A stretch of 64,000 nt of DNA from Pseudobacteriovorax antillogorgiicola (GTDB taxonomy: Bacteria > Bdellovibrionota_B > Oligoflexia > Oligoflexales > RGVZ01), in the NCBI GenBank assembly GCA_945898195.1, contig CAMDHM010000005.1:22118-86117 (forward strand). Reading direction: 5' to 3'. Made by a program: the position numbers and the translations under genes. Below the pieces are notes generated by a model. The model saw nothing but the letters and a program-made list of their open reading frames with translations. It did no database searches and was not told where the DNA came from. This document shows, one piece after another, positions 1 through 9,632 of the stretch. Positions within the stretch are counted from its first letter, which is position 1. Each line of letters opens with the position of its first letter.

Positions 1-903
1 CAGCAGCGCCAGGTTGTTTACAAGATGCGCCGGCAGATGCTTGAGGGTCTTGATACCGGAAAGAATGCGGAAATTGATTTTCTTGAAACCGCCCTTTCAA
101 ACCTGATTGCCAGCACCGTTGAGCGGCAAGCCCAAGCAGACCATCAGGGCGGCAGCCTTGCTGCTGCGATTAAAAATGCTGTACGCCAAGAGCATAACGC
201 CGAAATTCAACTGCCAGAGATAATCGACACTGAAAGTGCCTCACTTGAGGCCATCATTGGTAACGTCACCACCCAAGTTTTGGAAAGCTTTCGCGCAAAA
301 TTTGCGGAAGTCGGGCCAGAGATCAAGTCCAAGATCGAATGTTTTATCTATCTGCAAATCATCGACCGAGCCTGGAAAAATCATTTACTTGGAATGGACG
401 CCCTGAAAGACAGCGTCAGCCTGCGCGGCTACGGCCAGCGCGATCCGCTTCAAGAATACAAAAAAGAAGCCTTCCGTTTGTTTGAAGCGATGATGATTCG
501 AATCGAGGATGAAACAACACAGGCGTTGCTGCATTTGGAACGCCCACGGCTTGAAGTGGCCGACGAGCTGCACCGCGAGGATGCCGACGAGGATGAACTT
601 GAATTCAAACATCCCGATGCGGCGCATTTCGAAAAACCGGCACTCCAGGCGGAGCCCGTTTCGCCTCCAAGCGGCGTTGATCGCCACGGTGTCGTTGAAA
701 AATTTGGCAACGAAAGCATGGTTTATCATGGACCACGATCCATGCCGCAAGAGACGCCGCGAGCTGTAGCACCATCACCGGTCCGACGCGACGCGGCAAA
801 GGTTGGCCGCAATGACCCTTGCCCATGTGGGTCCGGCAAAAAGTTCAAGAAGTGCCACGGCCAAAGCGGGTCGGAGCTCGTCAGCGTGGATCATGAAGCA
901 TGA
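1..903 (+). CDS. secA: SecA preprotein translocase ATPase, C-terminal part (5' end outside window)
   Basis: SecA is the cytoplasmic ATPase that drives unfolded preproteins through SecYEG. The reading frame is open from base 1, so about 300 residues of the C-terminal third are present. They cover the helical scaffold/wing region, including the conserved [19 protein letters not shown] stretch and [18 protein letters not shown] charged, poorly conserved linker follows. The protein ends in the zinc-binding SEC-C tail [18 protein letters not shown], with the CxC...CH ligands intact; this tail binds SecB and ribosomes in characterised SecAs. The stop codon overlaps the next gene by 4 bp (ATGA), suggesting translational coupling. 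Identification is secure; only the N-terminal motor domains are unseen. Confidence 0.97.
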   Translation, partial: QQRQVVYKMRRQMLEGLDTGKNAEIDFLETALSNLIASTVERQAQADHQGGSLAAAIKNAVRQEHNAEIQLPEIIDTESASLEAIIGNVTTQVLESFRAKFAEVGPEIKSKIECFIYLQIIDRAWKNHLLGMDALKDSVSLRGYGQRDPLQEYKKEAFRLFEAMMIRIEDETTQALLHLERPRLEVADELHREDADEDELEFKHPDAAHFEKPALQAEPVSPPSGVDRHGVVEKFGNESMVYHGPRSMPQETPRAVAPSPVRRDAAKVGRNDPCPCGSGKKFKKCHGQSGSELVSVDHEA

Positions 904-1310
904 CCAGGATTGTCGACTACACGCCAAGTGACGAGCAAAGCCTTGTGTCCAGAATTCTTTTGACCGTTCACAAGGCTGCCGATGATGCCTTTCCGGCGGG
1001 GCATGGAGTCCAACGGCAATATGCTAAGACCATTGTCGCCAATGATGGCCATGGCTTGAAAAAACCAGAGGCTCGGCCTGCAATACGGCCGGTGCCGCCT
1101 GCCTTGTCGTCGGGACCGCTATCGTCACAAAGTTCTTCGGCATTTTCGTCACAGGCAAGGCCGTTTACCGGAACTCATGATGACCGCGAAATTGATTACC
1201 TTTTGAGTGAAAAACAAAAATCCAGAAAATTAATTTTTTTTGCAATCGTTATGGCAACTGGAGCCTTCGTGGCCTTGGCCCTGCTGATCTCCAGTCGTAA
1301 CTTTCGCTAG
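900..1310 (+). CDS. Small tail-anchored-like membrane protein of unknown function
   Basis: I do not recognise this 136-residue protein. Residues 1-60 are mixed and polar. About 60-105 are rich in Ser, Pro and Ala. One strongly hydrophobic helix at about 111-131 ([21 protein letters not shown]) is followed by a short basic tail SSRNFR. That predicts a single-pass inner-membrane protein with a large cytoplasmic N-terminus, resembling a tail anchor. It starts at the ATG overlapping the secA stop by 4 bp, so it is probably co-translated with secA. That suggests, but does not show, a role near the membrane or the export machinery. Its stop lies 18 bp from the convergent rph stop. Confidence 0.6.
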   Translation: MTRIVDYTPSDEQSLVSRILLTVHKAADDAFPAGHGVQRQYAKTIVANDGHGLKKPEARPAIRPVPPALSSGPLSSQSSSAFSSQARPFTGTHDDREIDYLLSEKQKSRKLIFFAIVMATGAFVALALLISSRNFR

Positions 1311-1328
1311 CGTCGCCGGAGCCTTGCG

Positions 1329-2063
1329 TTAGCCTTCAGCAATTTGTCCTTCGATTGCCACCTGCTGCAATTCGAAAACTGGGCGTAAAGATTCCATTGC
1401 TGCATCAATGATGGTCACAACCTGATCTTTGGTGAATGCAGATTTCTCTGCCGTCCCCTGAATTTCAAGAATTTTTCCGGATTGAGTGATGACAACATTC
1501 ATGTCGAGGTCGGCTGAGCTATCCTCAAGATAGTTGAGATCCACCATAATCTGGTCCGACTTCAAACCAACAGATACCGCTGCGACGGAGTCCTTCAGCG
1601 GGTTTGACTTTAAACGGCCCGAACGCAGACAGCGGTCGACGGCAAGCTTCAGGGCAACGTAAGCGCCAGTGATGGCCGCCGTTCTAGTGCCACCGTCGGC
1701 TTGAATGACATCACAATCAATGGTGAAGGTGGTGTCGGGACAACGATTTAGGTCAATAATGCCGCGAATAGAACGGCCAATAAGCCGCTGGATTTCCTGA
1801 GACCTGCCCGATGGGCCATTGCGTTCACGCCGCGTCCTGGAATTGGTCGCCGATGGCAGCATTGAATATTCTGCCGTCAACCAACCTTGGGGAGGCGACG
1901 CCTGGCGTAAAAAAGATGGAACACCATCTTCCACAGTCACCGTGCAGATAACTTGGGTATGACCAAATTCAACGAGCACGCTGCCTGCGGCGTGCTTGGT
2001 AAAGCCCGGGGTAATTCTAATCAATCGCATCTGTCCAGCCGAACGGCCATCAACTCTGCTCAT
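1329..2063 (-). CDS. rph: Ribonuclease PH
   Basis: RNase PH is a phosphorolytic 3'-5' exoribonuclease that trims the 3' ends of tRNA precursors and other RNAs, acting as a hexamer in the cytoplasm. The 244-residue length is normal for the family. The N-terminal RVDGRSAGQMRLIRITPGF, the RRERNGPSGRSQEIQRLIGR block and the DVIQADGGTRTAAITGAYVA segment are typical RNase PH signatures. The ATG is preceded by a weak Shine-Dalgarno. It is the last gene of the minus-strand run, 5 bp behind sdhB, so it probably shares the sdhCAB transcript. There is no obvious metabolic link to the dehydrogenase. Confidence 0.95.
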   Translation of the reverse strand: MSRVDGRSAGQMRLIRITPGFTKHAAGSVLVEFGHTQVICTVTVEDGVPSFLRQASPPQGWLTAEYSMLPSATNSRTRRERNGPSGRSQEIQRLIGRSIRGIIDLNRCPDTTFTIDCDVIQADGGTRTAAITGAYVALKLAVDRCLRSGRLKSNPLKDSVAAVSVGLKSDQIMVDLNYLEDSSADLDMNVVITQSGKILEIQGTAEKSAFTKDQVVTIIDAAMESLRPVFELQQVAIEGQIAEG

Positions 2064-2068
2064 GGTGC

Positions 2069-2827
2069 CTACTTCTTTGCGTCGGGATAGGTGAGGGTTG
2101 CCTTAATAAATTCACGATTAAGGCGAGCAATATAATCCGTACTGATTTGTTTTGGGCAAACCGCCTCGCACTCATACTGGTTCGTGCAATTGCCGAAGCC
2201 CTCTTCGTGCATTGCAGACACCATATTCAAGGCGCGCTCTTGGCGTTCCGGTTGACCTTGGGGCAGCAGCGAAAGCTGACCGACCTTTGCCGAGACAAAC
2301 AACATCGCTGAAGCATTTTTACAGGCGGCCACACAAGCGCCGCATCCGATACAGGCCGCGGCATTGAAGGCCTCATCGGCATCTGACTTACGAATTGGAG
2401 TTGCATTTGCATCCTGAGCCGATCCCGTATTAACGGAAACGAACCCCCCCGCCTGAATGATCCGGTCAAAGGCTGACCGATCCACCACGAGGTCACGCAA
2501 AACGGGAAAACCCTTGGCACGCCAAGGTTCAATATAAAGCTCTTCGCCATCTTGAAAGCTGCGCATGTGCAACTGACAGGTCGTCGTTGCGTCTTGTGGA
2601 CCATGGGCCACACCGTTAACCATCACACCGCAACTGCCGCAAATGCCTTCGCGGCAATCATGTGCAAATGCAATGGGGTCTTCACCGGTTGTGATCAACC
2701 CCTCGTTGACGACGTCCAGCATTTCAAGAAACGACATGTTTGGGCTGATGTTGTCGGCATCGTAGGTGACCATACGGCCTTGTGCCGCCTTATTCTTTTG
2801 ACGCCAGACATGAAGCTTAAGTTTCAT
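2069..2827 (-). CDS. sdhB: Succinate dehydrogenase/fumarate reductase iron-sulfur subunit
   Basis: This subunit carries electrons from the flavoprotein to the membrane cytochrome of complex II. All three iron-sulfur ligand sets are visible in its 252 residues: [2Fe-2S] with Cys58, Cys63, Cys66 and Cys84 ([10 protein letters not shown]...C), [4Fe-4S] with Cys159, Cys162, Cys165 and Cys169 ([11 protein letters not shown]), and [3Fe-4S] with Cys214, Cys220 and Cys224 ([12 protein letters not shown]). Its ATG overlaps the sdhA stop by 4 bp (ATGA), indicating coupled translation. The gene order C-A-B and sequence style match the B-type enzymes of deltaproteobacteria and Bacillus. Sequence alone does not fix the physiological direction (succinate oxidation or fumarate reduction). 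Confidence 0.95.
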   Translation of the reverse strand: MKLKLHVWRQKNKAAQGRMVTYDADNISPNMSFLEMLDVVNEGLITTGEDPIAFAHDCREGICGSCGVMVNGVAHGPQDATTTCQLHMRSFQDGEELYIEPWRAKGFPVLRDLVVDRSAFDRIIQAGGFVSVNTGSAQDANATPIRKSDADEAFNAAACIGCGACVAACKNASAMLFVSAKVGQLSLLPQGQPERQERALNMVSAMHEEGFGNCTNQYECEAVCPKQISTDYIARLNREFIKATLTYPDAKK

Positions 2828-4749
2828 TTGTAGCTCCTCGTTGCCAACTTAACATGTTCGTAGACGAGTTCTTCTTGATGACGCTTGTGCCCCTTCGCAG
2901 GACCGGTGGCGTCACCCTCATGCTCCCAAACCGCTACGTGACAAAAGTTTTCATCGTTTCGCAGCGCCTCACCGTCGGGAGTTTGATGCTCTGTGCGGAA
3001 ATGGCCGCCGCAAGACTCCTCCCGCGCAATGGCATCCAAACACATCAATTCACCAAATTCCAAAAAGTCCGCGACCCTTCCGGCCTTCTCCAGGGACTGA
3101 TTGATTTCTTCATTTGTTCCGAGAATTTTTAAGTCCTGCCAGAATTCCTCGCGCAATTTCGGAATTGCTTTTAGCGCTTCCTGCAGACCAGCGCGGTCGC
3201 GTGCCATCCCGCATTTATCCCACATGATTTTTCCAAGTTCGCGGTGAAATGAATCCACCGTGCGGGAACCCTTGATCGAAAGAAGTTGTCCGACCCTCTT
3301 GCGACAGCTGTCCTCGGCCGCTTTAAATGACTCGTGAGATGTGGTCACCTTTTCCAGCTTGGACGATGCCAAGTAATTAGCAATGGTGTAGGGGATGACA
3401 AAATACCCGTCCGCCAAACCTTGCATCAAAGCACTTGCGCCAAGGCGGTTTGCACCGTGATCCGAGAAATTTGCTTCGCCAAGAACATGCAAACCCGGAA
3501 TGTTACTCATCAGGTTGTAGTCAACCCAAAGGCCACCCATCGTATAGTGAACAGCCGGGTAAATTCGCATGGGCATCTTGTAGGGATTCTCATCCGTGAT
3601 GCGTTCGTACATGTCAAAAAGATTGCCGTATCGTGCCCGGATCTGCTCTTCGCCGTGGCGGCTGATCGAGTCGGCAAAATCAAGGTAAACTCCAAATCCA
3701 CTCTCGCCAACTCCTTGGCCAGAGTCGCAAGCCTCCTTGGCACTTCGACTCGCGATGTCACGCGGCGCAAGATTGCCGAAGCTGGGATATTTGCGCTCCA
3801 AATAATAATCCCGCTCGGACTCTGGAATGTCGCCTGGAGCGCGTTTATCCGCCTTTGTTTTGGGAACCCAAACGCGCCCGTCATTTCGCAAAGACTCTGA
3901 CATCAACGTCAATTTTGATTGGTAGTCACCTTTAACAGGAATGCAGGTCGGGTGAATTTGAGTGAAGCATGGATTACCAAACGCGGCGCCGCGTTTGTAG
4001 GCACGGTAGCTTGCGGTGACGTTGGATCCCTTAGCATTTGTGGACAAGTAAAAAACGTTGCCGTAGCCGCCGGTTGCCAGGATCACCGCATCTGCCGCGT
4101 GAGATTCCATGGCTCCCGTCACCAGATCGCGCACCACAATGCCGCGTGCCTTGCCATCCACCAAAACCAAGTCCAGCATTTCCGTCTTCGGAAACATTTT
4201 AACTTGGCCGGCACCAATCTGCCGTGAAAGGGCGCTGTAGGCCCCTAGTAGAAGTTGTTGGCCCGTCTGGCCGCGTGCATAAAAAGTTCTGGCAACTTGT
4301 GCACCGCCGAAAGAACGGTTATCGAGAAGGCCGCCATATTCGCGGGCAAACGGTACGCCTTGGGCAACGCACTGGTCGATGATATGCCCGCTGACTTCGG
4401 CCAACCGGTAAACGTTCGCCTCGCGAGAGCGAAAGTCACCGCCTTTGATGGTGTCGTAGAAAAGGCGGTAGATGCTGTCGCCGTCGCCACGGTAATTTTT
4501 TGCTGCGTTGATACCGCCCTGAGCGGCAATGGAGTGCGCGCGTCGCGGACTATCCTGAAAACAAAAACATTTCACGTTGTAGCCAAGCTCGGCCAAGGTT
4601 GCCGCTGCCGAGCCACCGGCAAGGCCCGATCCCACAACGATGATTTCAAACTTGCGCTTGTTTGCTGGGGACACCAACTTCAAGTCAAACTTGTGGTGTT
4701 CCCACTTGCTCTCAAGTGGGCCCGACGGAATTTTTGCATCTAATTTCAT
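2824..4749 (-). CDS. sdhA: Succinate dehydrogenase/fumarate reductase flavoprotein subunit
   Basis: This is the catalytic subunit of complex II, with covalently bound FAD, oxidising succinate to fumarate or the reverse. Its 641 residues are usual for B-type SdhA. The dinucleotide fold is at about 36-57 ([20 protein letters not shown]). His72 in [15 protein letters not shown] is the expected FAD attachment residue. [10 protein letters not shown] and [14 protein letters not shown] are conserved active-site and FAD-contact segments. The start has a good Shine-Dalgarno (GGGGAG, 9 nt). It lies 15 bp downstream of sdhC and overlaps sdhB by 4 bp, so the three form one operon. Confidence 0.96.
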   Translation of the reverse strand: MKLDAKIPSGPLESKWEHHKFDLKLVSPANKRKFEIIVVGSGLAGGSAAATLAELGYNVKCFCFQDSPRRAHSIAAQGGINAAKNYRGDGDSIYRLFYDTIKGGDFRSREANVYRLAEVSGHIIDQCVAQGVPFAREYGGLLDNRSFGGAQVARTFYARGQTGQQLLLGAYSALSRQIGAGQVKMFPKTEMLDLVLVDGKARGIVVRDLVTGAMESHAADAVILATGGYGNVFYLSTNAKGSNVTASYRAYKRGAAFGNPCFTQIHPTCIPVKGDYQSKLTLMSESLRNDGRVWVPKTKADKRAPGDIPESERDYYLERKYPSFGNLAPRDIASRSAKEACDSGQGVGESGFGVYLDFADSISRHGEEQIRARYGNLFDMYERITDENPYKMPMRIYPAVHYTMGGLWVDYNLMSNIPGLHVLGEANFSDHGANRLGASALMQGLADGYFVIPYTIANYLASSKLEKVTTSHESFKAAEDSCRKRVGQLLSIKGSRTVDSFHRELGKIMWDKCGMARDRAGLQEALKAIPKLREEFWQDLKILGTNEEINQSLEKAGRVADFLEFGELMCLDAIAREESCGGHFRTEHQTPDGEALRNDENFCHVAVWEHEGDATGPAKGHKRHQEELVYEHVKLATRSYK

Positions 4750-4764
4750 TTTTATTTCTCCCCG

Positions 4765-5430
4765 TTATTTCACAAGACCGAGGTAAATCGACAGCGGGAT
4801 GGAGGCAAAAAGCAATGCAATGCCAACTCCAATAGCAGGACCAGCAAACCGCACCGCCCGGTTGTAGCGGGGATGATTCAAACCAAGGGTTTGAAAAACA
4901 CTGGCAATGCCGTGAGACAAGTGCAGCCCGATGGCCACCATGGCAATCACATAAGACCCCGCAACCATTGGCTGACGGAATCCTCGAATTACCATTTGGT
5001 AAACGTCAAATTCACCCATGGCACTAATCTCGGAATCCGTAATGCGCCACGTGAAATGCGCCAGGTGGAATATAATAAAGGCCAGCATCACCATACCGGT
5101 CAGCACCATGGAGCGCGATGCCAGCGTTGCCTGCACCGTGTTGCTAAAAGCGTAGGGTTGAGGACGAGCCGCGCGGTTTCCCATGGTCACGTAGGCCGCA
5201 AAATAAATATGGGTCACAAAAGCCACTAAAAGGCCTGCGCGGGCAGCCCATAAAACCGCTGGGAATTGGCGCAACCCTTCGGCGTAGGCATTAATCGCTT
5301 GGGGCCCGACAAAAATCAGAAGGTTTCCGGAAATATGTGCCACCAAAAAACCGGTGAGCATAATTCCCGTAATAGCCATTAGTACTTTAGCGCCGATTGG
5401 ATTTCTGACGGCATGCTTCAACCAACTCAT
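4765..5430 (-). CDS. sdhC: Succinate dehydrogenase cytochrome b subunit (five-helix, B-type)
   Basis: This is the single membrane anchor of complex II, carrying haem b and the quinone site. The 221 residues contain five hydrophobic segments, at about 14-40, 57-80, 108-130, 151-180 and 190-217. Histidines suited to bind two haems lie in the first four (AHISGN, VTHIYF, FHLAHF, LHLSHG). This pattern matches the fused single-subunit cytochrome b558 of Bacillus, Wolinella and deltaproteobacterial enzymes and differs from the SdhC+SdhD pair of E. coli. Shine-Dalgarno GGGAG lies 6 nt before the ATG. Di-haem enzymes of this type can couple to membrane potential; whether this one does is not visible. 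Confidence 0.92.
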   Translation of the reverse strand: MSWLKHAVRNPIGAKVLMAITGIMLTGFLVAHISGNLLIFVGPQAINAYAEGLRQFPAVLWAARAGLLVAFVTHIYFAAYVTMGNRAARPQPYAFSNTVQATLASRSMVLTGMVMLAFIIFHLAHFTWRITDSEISAMGEFDVYQMVIRGFRQPMVAGSYVIAMVAIGLHLSHGIASVFQTLGLNHPRYNRAVRFAGPAIGVGIALLFASIPLSIYLGLVK

Positions 5431-5468
5431 TCAAACTCCCTTGTCGTGCGCGAAAAAACTCGTGCGCA

Positions 5469-8090
5469 TCATATTCCCACGAGAACCGTTTGTGCACGAT
5501 TTTTATCTAAGAACTTTTGAGCGACGGCTATGACATCTCGGGCTCCAACATTACTGATTAAGCCCGGATATTCTTGGTAGGCATCATGCCCGACTCCATA
5601 GAGTTCCATAAGGGCCATCGTGCTGGCCTGAGACTCCCCGCTCTGTAAATCCATCACGTGGGCGCCCTTGATGTAGTTTTTAGCCCGAGCTAATTCCGCT
5701 GGCGTGGGCCCCGCCTCCGCAATAGCCTCAAGCTCTGACCAAATACCGGCCTCGGCTGCAGCCACCTTGTCTGGACTGCACGCAATATAGGCGCCAAGCA
5801 GACCGCGGTTTTTCCCATAGCTTAAAATTGGGGCAACGCTATACGCCAGCCCGTCGCGATCCCTTAAGTTAGCAAACATCCGGCCACCGGTGCCCCCAAG
5901 GATGTTGCACAAGACGTCCACCGCATATCGATCCGGTGAACTCCAACCAGGGCCGGGCATTCCAACCGCCAGGTGAACCTGTTGGCGGTCCAGGGGAATC
6001 GTTGAACGTGAGCCTAAGCCAACGGCCTTCACGGCGTCCGAGGCAAAATTTCGTGATTTTTTACTGACCTCGAAACCTTGCATTCCTTTTTCCAGGGTTG
6101 CCATCACGACGTCGGCTGGAAGATCTCCGCAGCCTGCAATCACCATTGGTCCGCCCGGCAACCATTGATGGTACGCCGCCAACGCCTGCTTGGCAGTCAA
6201 CGTGGCTATCTGTTCGCTCACTCCGGCAAGGTCTTTACCGTAGGGGTGGTCTCCAAGGGCCGCCTCCTGCAACCGGCGAATGCAGAGGCTTGCGGGGGAG
6301 TCGGCCTGGTGACGGAAATATTCTTGGATTTCGCGCTGAAAAGATTCGTACTGGGCGGCAGGAAACACTGGTTCCAGCATCATTTCGTGAAGCAAGCCTG
6401 CTAATTTTTCGTGATCGCTGGTCAGGCAAGAAAGGCGAAACCCGAGGGAGTCCTTGCCGGAGAATGCCGACAGGTCTGCGCCCGAGCTTTCGATTTGCCA
6501 GGCACACTGCTCATATGAAGTCTTTGAGGTTGCCCGCGCCAGGTTTGAGGATATGGCATTAAAAATACCGGGCATCATGGCTCCGCCAAATTCTGCCCTC
6601 TGCCCGCCCTCGGTTGCCAGTACCAAAGACAATAAGCCGGACCCCGGACGCTGACGGTAGATAAAGGAAATCCCCGGCTTTAACTCCGAAAAAATCGTTT
6701 CGCCACCGCCCGCACTCCGCCCCCTGATTTTGTTGGCGGTTGGGGCTTTCGTGCCCCGTTCAAAGTGCTTGGCTACCCCTCGACGAAAGGCTTCCGCCAC
6801 ACTGCTTTCGGTTATTTTCAAGCGATCCGGTGCAACGCCAACAATATGAAAGGACTCAGGATGAATCCACCTTTGCCAGGCCTCGACCATGTCGGTCGTC
6901 GTAAGCCGCTCTACGCGGGCCATCCAGGCCTCGTCGTACCGGTGCTTTTGACTTGTCGTCAGTCCAAATCCTACCCGGGCAAGGCCCCCAATTGTTTCAT
7001 TGCGAAAAACTTTGTCGGCCCGGATCGCAGATTTTGCCCGCTCCAAGTCTGCAGCACCCCACTTGCTGACCGTTTCATCGTCCGATGAAAATCCTGCCAG
7101 CAGTTCCCCAACACCTTCGATAGCCGCAAGGGCGGTGTCGTCACCGGTGAGTATGCTAATTTCAAAAAGACCGGGGAAAATAGGTGAAAAAAGAGTGGCA
7201 GCTGCGGAGGAAACCAGACCTTGTTCGTCGCGCAAACTGCGATTCATAATCCCCAGATCCCCAGATCCCAACAAATAGGCGCACATGTCGAGGGCAGGGG
7301 TATCAACGTGTTCAAGTTCTGGAGCAGGGATGGCAAAATCAAAGCGGACCTGCTGATAATCACCCCGAACCAATTCGACCGCTAAATCTTTTCGAGCGAG
7401 AACTTTCGGAATTAAAGTCTGCGGGACCACGGACTTAAAATCTTGCGCGGGGTCGACATTTTTTTTGAGAAATTCGGTGACCTCTTCCCGGTCAAAATCC
7501 CCAACAATCACAAACCCGCAGTTTGATGGCCGATAGTAAGTATCTCGAAAATGTCTAAGCTGCTGTGGCGTTATCGCCGTGACGCTTTCCACGCTGCCAA
7601 TTACCGGCCGGCCGGCCTCTGAGCCTTCATAGGCGCGGGCAAAAACCTTCTGGGCGGCGCGCGTCCCCGGATCATCCAGGCCGCGGCTGATCTCCTCCAG
7701 GATTACCTTGCGCTCTCGCTCTACTTCTTGGGGATCAACGGTACTTTGAAACACTGCGTCCACCAGCAGGTCCAAGGCCTCTGCGACAAATTCACTGGCC
7801 ACCGTCAGGTAATAAACCGTTCGGTCGAAAGTGGTGTAGGCATTGATTTCGCCGCCCCACCCCTCAACGGCCGCTGAAATCTCACCGACGCCTCGCTTGG
7901 AGGTACCCTTAAAAGTCATGTGTTCCAGAAAATGAGCCACACCCCGGGGGTGGCCATGCTGCTCATGTTCCATGATTGACCCCGCCCGCAGCCAGCACTG
8001 TATGCTTGCGACCGGGACAAAGGAACGCTCCAATGTGATCAATTCCATCCCATTGGGAAGGACGGAGTAGCGGGCGCTAGATTCATTCAA
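5469..8090 (-). CDS. M16 family zinc metalloprotease (two-domain, pitrilysin/processing-peptidase type)
   Basis: This is a large M16 peptidase of about 873 residues, with a catalytic N-terminal half and a second M16-type half that lacks the zinc motif, the usual arrangement for pairs fused in one chain. The inverted zinc motif HFLEH is at about residues 53-57. The downstream glutamate ligand lies in VILEEI at about 132. No signal peptide is apparent, so the location is uncertain. The frame is open up to a TTG at 8117 inside the upstream gene. I chose the TTG at 8090 because it lies 10 bp behind that gene's stop and keeps the typical YSVLPNGMELITLE N-terminus. It sits 38 bp ahead of sdhC and is probably cotranscribed. 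The substrate is unknown. Confidence 0.85.
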   Translation of the reverse strand: MNESSARYSVLPNGMELITLERSFVPVASIQCWLRAGSIMEHEQHGHPRGVAHFLEHMTFKGTSKRGVGEISAAVEGWGGEINAYTTFDRTVYYLTVASEFVAEALDLLVDAVFQSTVDPQEVERERKVILEEISRGLDDPGTRAAQKVFARAYEGSEAGRPVIGSVESVTAITPQQLRHFRDTYYRPSNCGFVIVGDFDREEVTEFLKKNVDPAQDFKSVVPQTLIPKVLARKDLAVELVRGDYQQVRFDFAIPAPELEHVDTPALDMCAYLLGSGDLGIMNRSLRDEQGLVSSAAATLFSPIFPGLFEISILTGDDTALAAIEGVGELLAGFSSDDETVSKWGAADLERAKSAIRADKVFRNETIGGLARVGFGLTTSQKHRYDEAWMARVERLTTTDMVEAWQRWIHPESFHIVGVAPDRLKITESSVAEAFRRGVAKHFERGTKAPTANKIRGRSAGGGETIFSELKPGISFIYRQRPGSGLLSLVLATEGGQRAEFGGAMMPGIFNAISSNLARATSKTSYEQCAWQIESSGADLSAFSGKDSLGFRLSCLTSDHEKLAGLLHEMMLEPVFPAAQYESFQREIQEYFRHQADSPASLCIRRLQEAALGDHPYGKDLAGVSEQIATLTAKQALAAYHQWLPGGPMVIAGCGDLPADVVMATLEKGMQGFEVSKKSRNFASDAVKAVGLGSRSTIPLDRQQVHLAVGMPGPGWSSPDRYAVDVLCNILGGTGGRMFANLRDRDGLAYSVAPILSYGKNRGLLGAYIACSPDKVAAAEAGIWSELEAIAEAGPTPAELARAKNYIKGAHVMDLQSGESQASTMALMELYGVGHDAYQEYPGLISNVGARDVIAVAQKFLDKNRAQTVLVGI

Positions 8091-8100
8091 GTGTCTGTTC

Positions 8101-9075
8101 TCACATGGAAAGTTCAAAATTCATGTTGATCGATTGATGCGACTCTTCAAACCTAAGATCAGGTCGGTTTGCCGTGTAGGAAAACGAGACCTTCGGTCCG
8201 ACCAGGGCAATCCCAGCCGCTGCTGTTTCGCGTTGGTGTCCGGACTGCGGATCCTTTCCGTAACCCCCTAGGATCCTGAGATAATCGTATACCTTGATCG
8301 AAAACGACCCTGTCAGCATTTGCTCTGGGGTCACTTCACCGTCCAAAATTTCGCGTTTTTGCCAATCCAGATGAAGGCTTGTCATGCCTTGAGCCAAAAG
8401 CCCTGCCATGCCAACGCGAGTATAACGTGGCGCGTTATTCTGAACCGACTTATTGGCAATCCCCTCAACCGAGGCGCCAACCCTTAGGGTTGGGGTCAAC
8501 AGCCCAGCCACGCCCACATTGAGGGAAGTTCCGCGCACGGCGCTATCTGATTTTGTATCGATATTTACGCCAGTTCCGACCGGAGCGGACTCCGACCATT
8601 GGCCCGCCACCCCAATTGAAAACATGGTGAACGCATATGCCGCCCCAACACCGACGCGACGTGAAATGTAACGGCCTGCAACGGCCGTCTCTCCGTGAAA
8701 CCTAGCGTCCTCGGGAGCCATAAAACTGGTATAGGAAACCCCGGCAGCCACCGGGCTACTATTTGAATCCACGATGCCGATCTTATAAAAATCGCGCCCA
8801 AATGATGGCCAATGATAACCGCCAGCAAAGCTGTACTGCTTTTCTAAGGCCAACATTCCAGGATTTAGTTTTAGTGATCCCGCCCCGGAGTAAGCCACAC
8901 TTCCTGAATTGGCAAAGGCCAGAGAAGGGCCTCCGGCAACTTCGTACTCTTCAGGCACAGAAACTGGTTGGACGGAGGTTGCCGCCCCCGCTTTGCTGCC
9001 GGAAATCCACGCCGCGAGACACAAGGGCAAAATACCAAAAAAACCTGGCATTTTAGAAAGTTTAGCGAAATTCAT
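8101..9075 (-). CDS. Predicted outer-membrane beta-barrel protein
   Basis: This exported protein of 324 residues is not closely recognised. It starts at an ATG with a near-perfect Shine-Dalgarno (AGGAGG, 4 nt). A longer upstream frame exists but lacks a signal and is rejected. The N-terminus is a signal peptide: basic start, hydrophobic core FFGILPLCLAAWI, cleavage near KAGA. The mature part is a run of alternating-hydrophobicity strands with many Gly and aromatic residues (VGVGAAYAF, GVGAS-like turns), and it ends NFELSM. These are typical of a transport- or FadL-like barrel, but no family signature is decisive. It precedes the M16 protease with a 10-bp gap, so the two may work together in the envelope. 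Confidence 0.65.
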   Translation of the reverse strand: MNFAKLSKMPGFFGILPLCLAAWISGSKAGAATSVQPVSVPEEYEVAGGPSLAFANSGSVAYSGAGSLKLNPGMLALEKQYSFAGGYHWPSFGRDFYKIGIVDSNSSPVAAGVSYTSFMAPEDARFHGETAVAGRYISRRVGVGAAYAFTMFSIGVAGQWSESAPVGTGVNIDTKSDSAVRGTSLNVGVAGLLTPTLRVGASVEGIANKSVQNNAPRYTRVGMAGLLAQGMTSLHLDWQKREILDGEVTPEQMLTGSFSIKVYDYLRILGGYGKDPQSGHQRETAAAGIALVGPKVSFSYTANRPDLRFEESHQSINMNFELSM

Positions 9076-9167
9076 GACACCTCCTGCGCGGGCCTTAGAA
9101 CTACACTCTAACCCGAAGGGGTGCCGTCGGGAAGTGAGGCGTGATGTCGTGCAGGTGACATTCAAGC

Positions 9168-9500
9168 TTATTTGGCTTGAGCCTTTTCTGGAACTTTCGT
9201 CAAGGCAATCACATTTGCCTTCATCACCTTGATTGTGCTGCTTAATGATTCAATGGTCACAAAAGCGTCTGCCACTGAGCGCACCCGGCCCACGATACCT
9301 CCGCTCGTCACAACTTCATCACCAACTTTGAGCCCCGTCAGCATCTGGCTGTGCTCGCGAGCGCGCTTTTGCTGTGGACGAAGGATCATAAAGTACATGA
9401 TGGCAAGAAAGGCCGCCGGAAGGGCGAGGGTTTCGAAAATCGACGGGCCCTTTGGAGTTGCGGTTTGGGCATATGCGATGTCAACAAGGCTAAAATTCAT
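9168..9500 (-). CDS. yajC: Preprotein translocase subunit YajC
   Basis: YajC is a small accessory membrane protein of the Sec translocon, found with SecDF. The 110-residue product has one transmembrane helix at about 23-42, ending in the family hallmark MILRPQQKRAREH. A cytoplasmic domain follows with GLKVGDEVVTSGGIVGRV. The start is the ATG at 9500, with AAGGA 8 nt upstream; an earlier in-frame ATG at 9527 has no good Shine-Dalgarno. It lies 92 bp upstream of the barrel gene, and secDF is not in this window. It is divergent from the helicase gene. Confidence 0.93.
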   Translation of the reverse strand: MNFSLVDIAYAQTATPKGPSIFETLALPAAFLAIMYFMILRPQQKRAREHSQMLTGLKVGDEVVTSGGIVGRVRSVADAFVTIESLSSTIKVMKANVIALTKVPEKAQAK

Positions 9501-9632
9501 ATTGTTTCCTTTTTCCCATTTTGCCATTCGGGCGGCATTTTAAGGCCTCCAATTTCCCGAATCAAGGCAGGTTAACCTACCGGACCAGACGCCCCTTGGC
9601 GAGACGATTTCAAAAGGCTAGGTTCGGTCCCC

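Noticed and set aside
3334..3900. 188-residue plus-strand ORF opposite sdhA
   Set aside because: Shadow of the sdhA codons; no recognisable domain.
9569..9578. AGGTTAACCT palindrome between yajC and the helicase gene as an operator
   Set aside because: A single 10-bp palindrome with no adjacent promoter hexamers or second copy is too weak to call.
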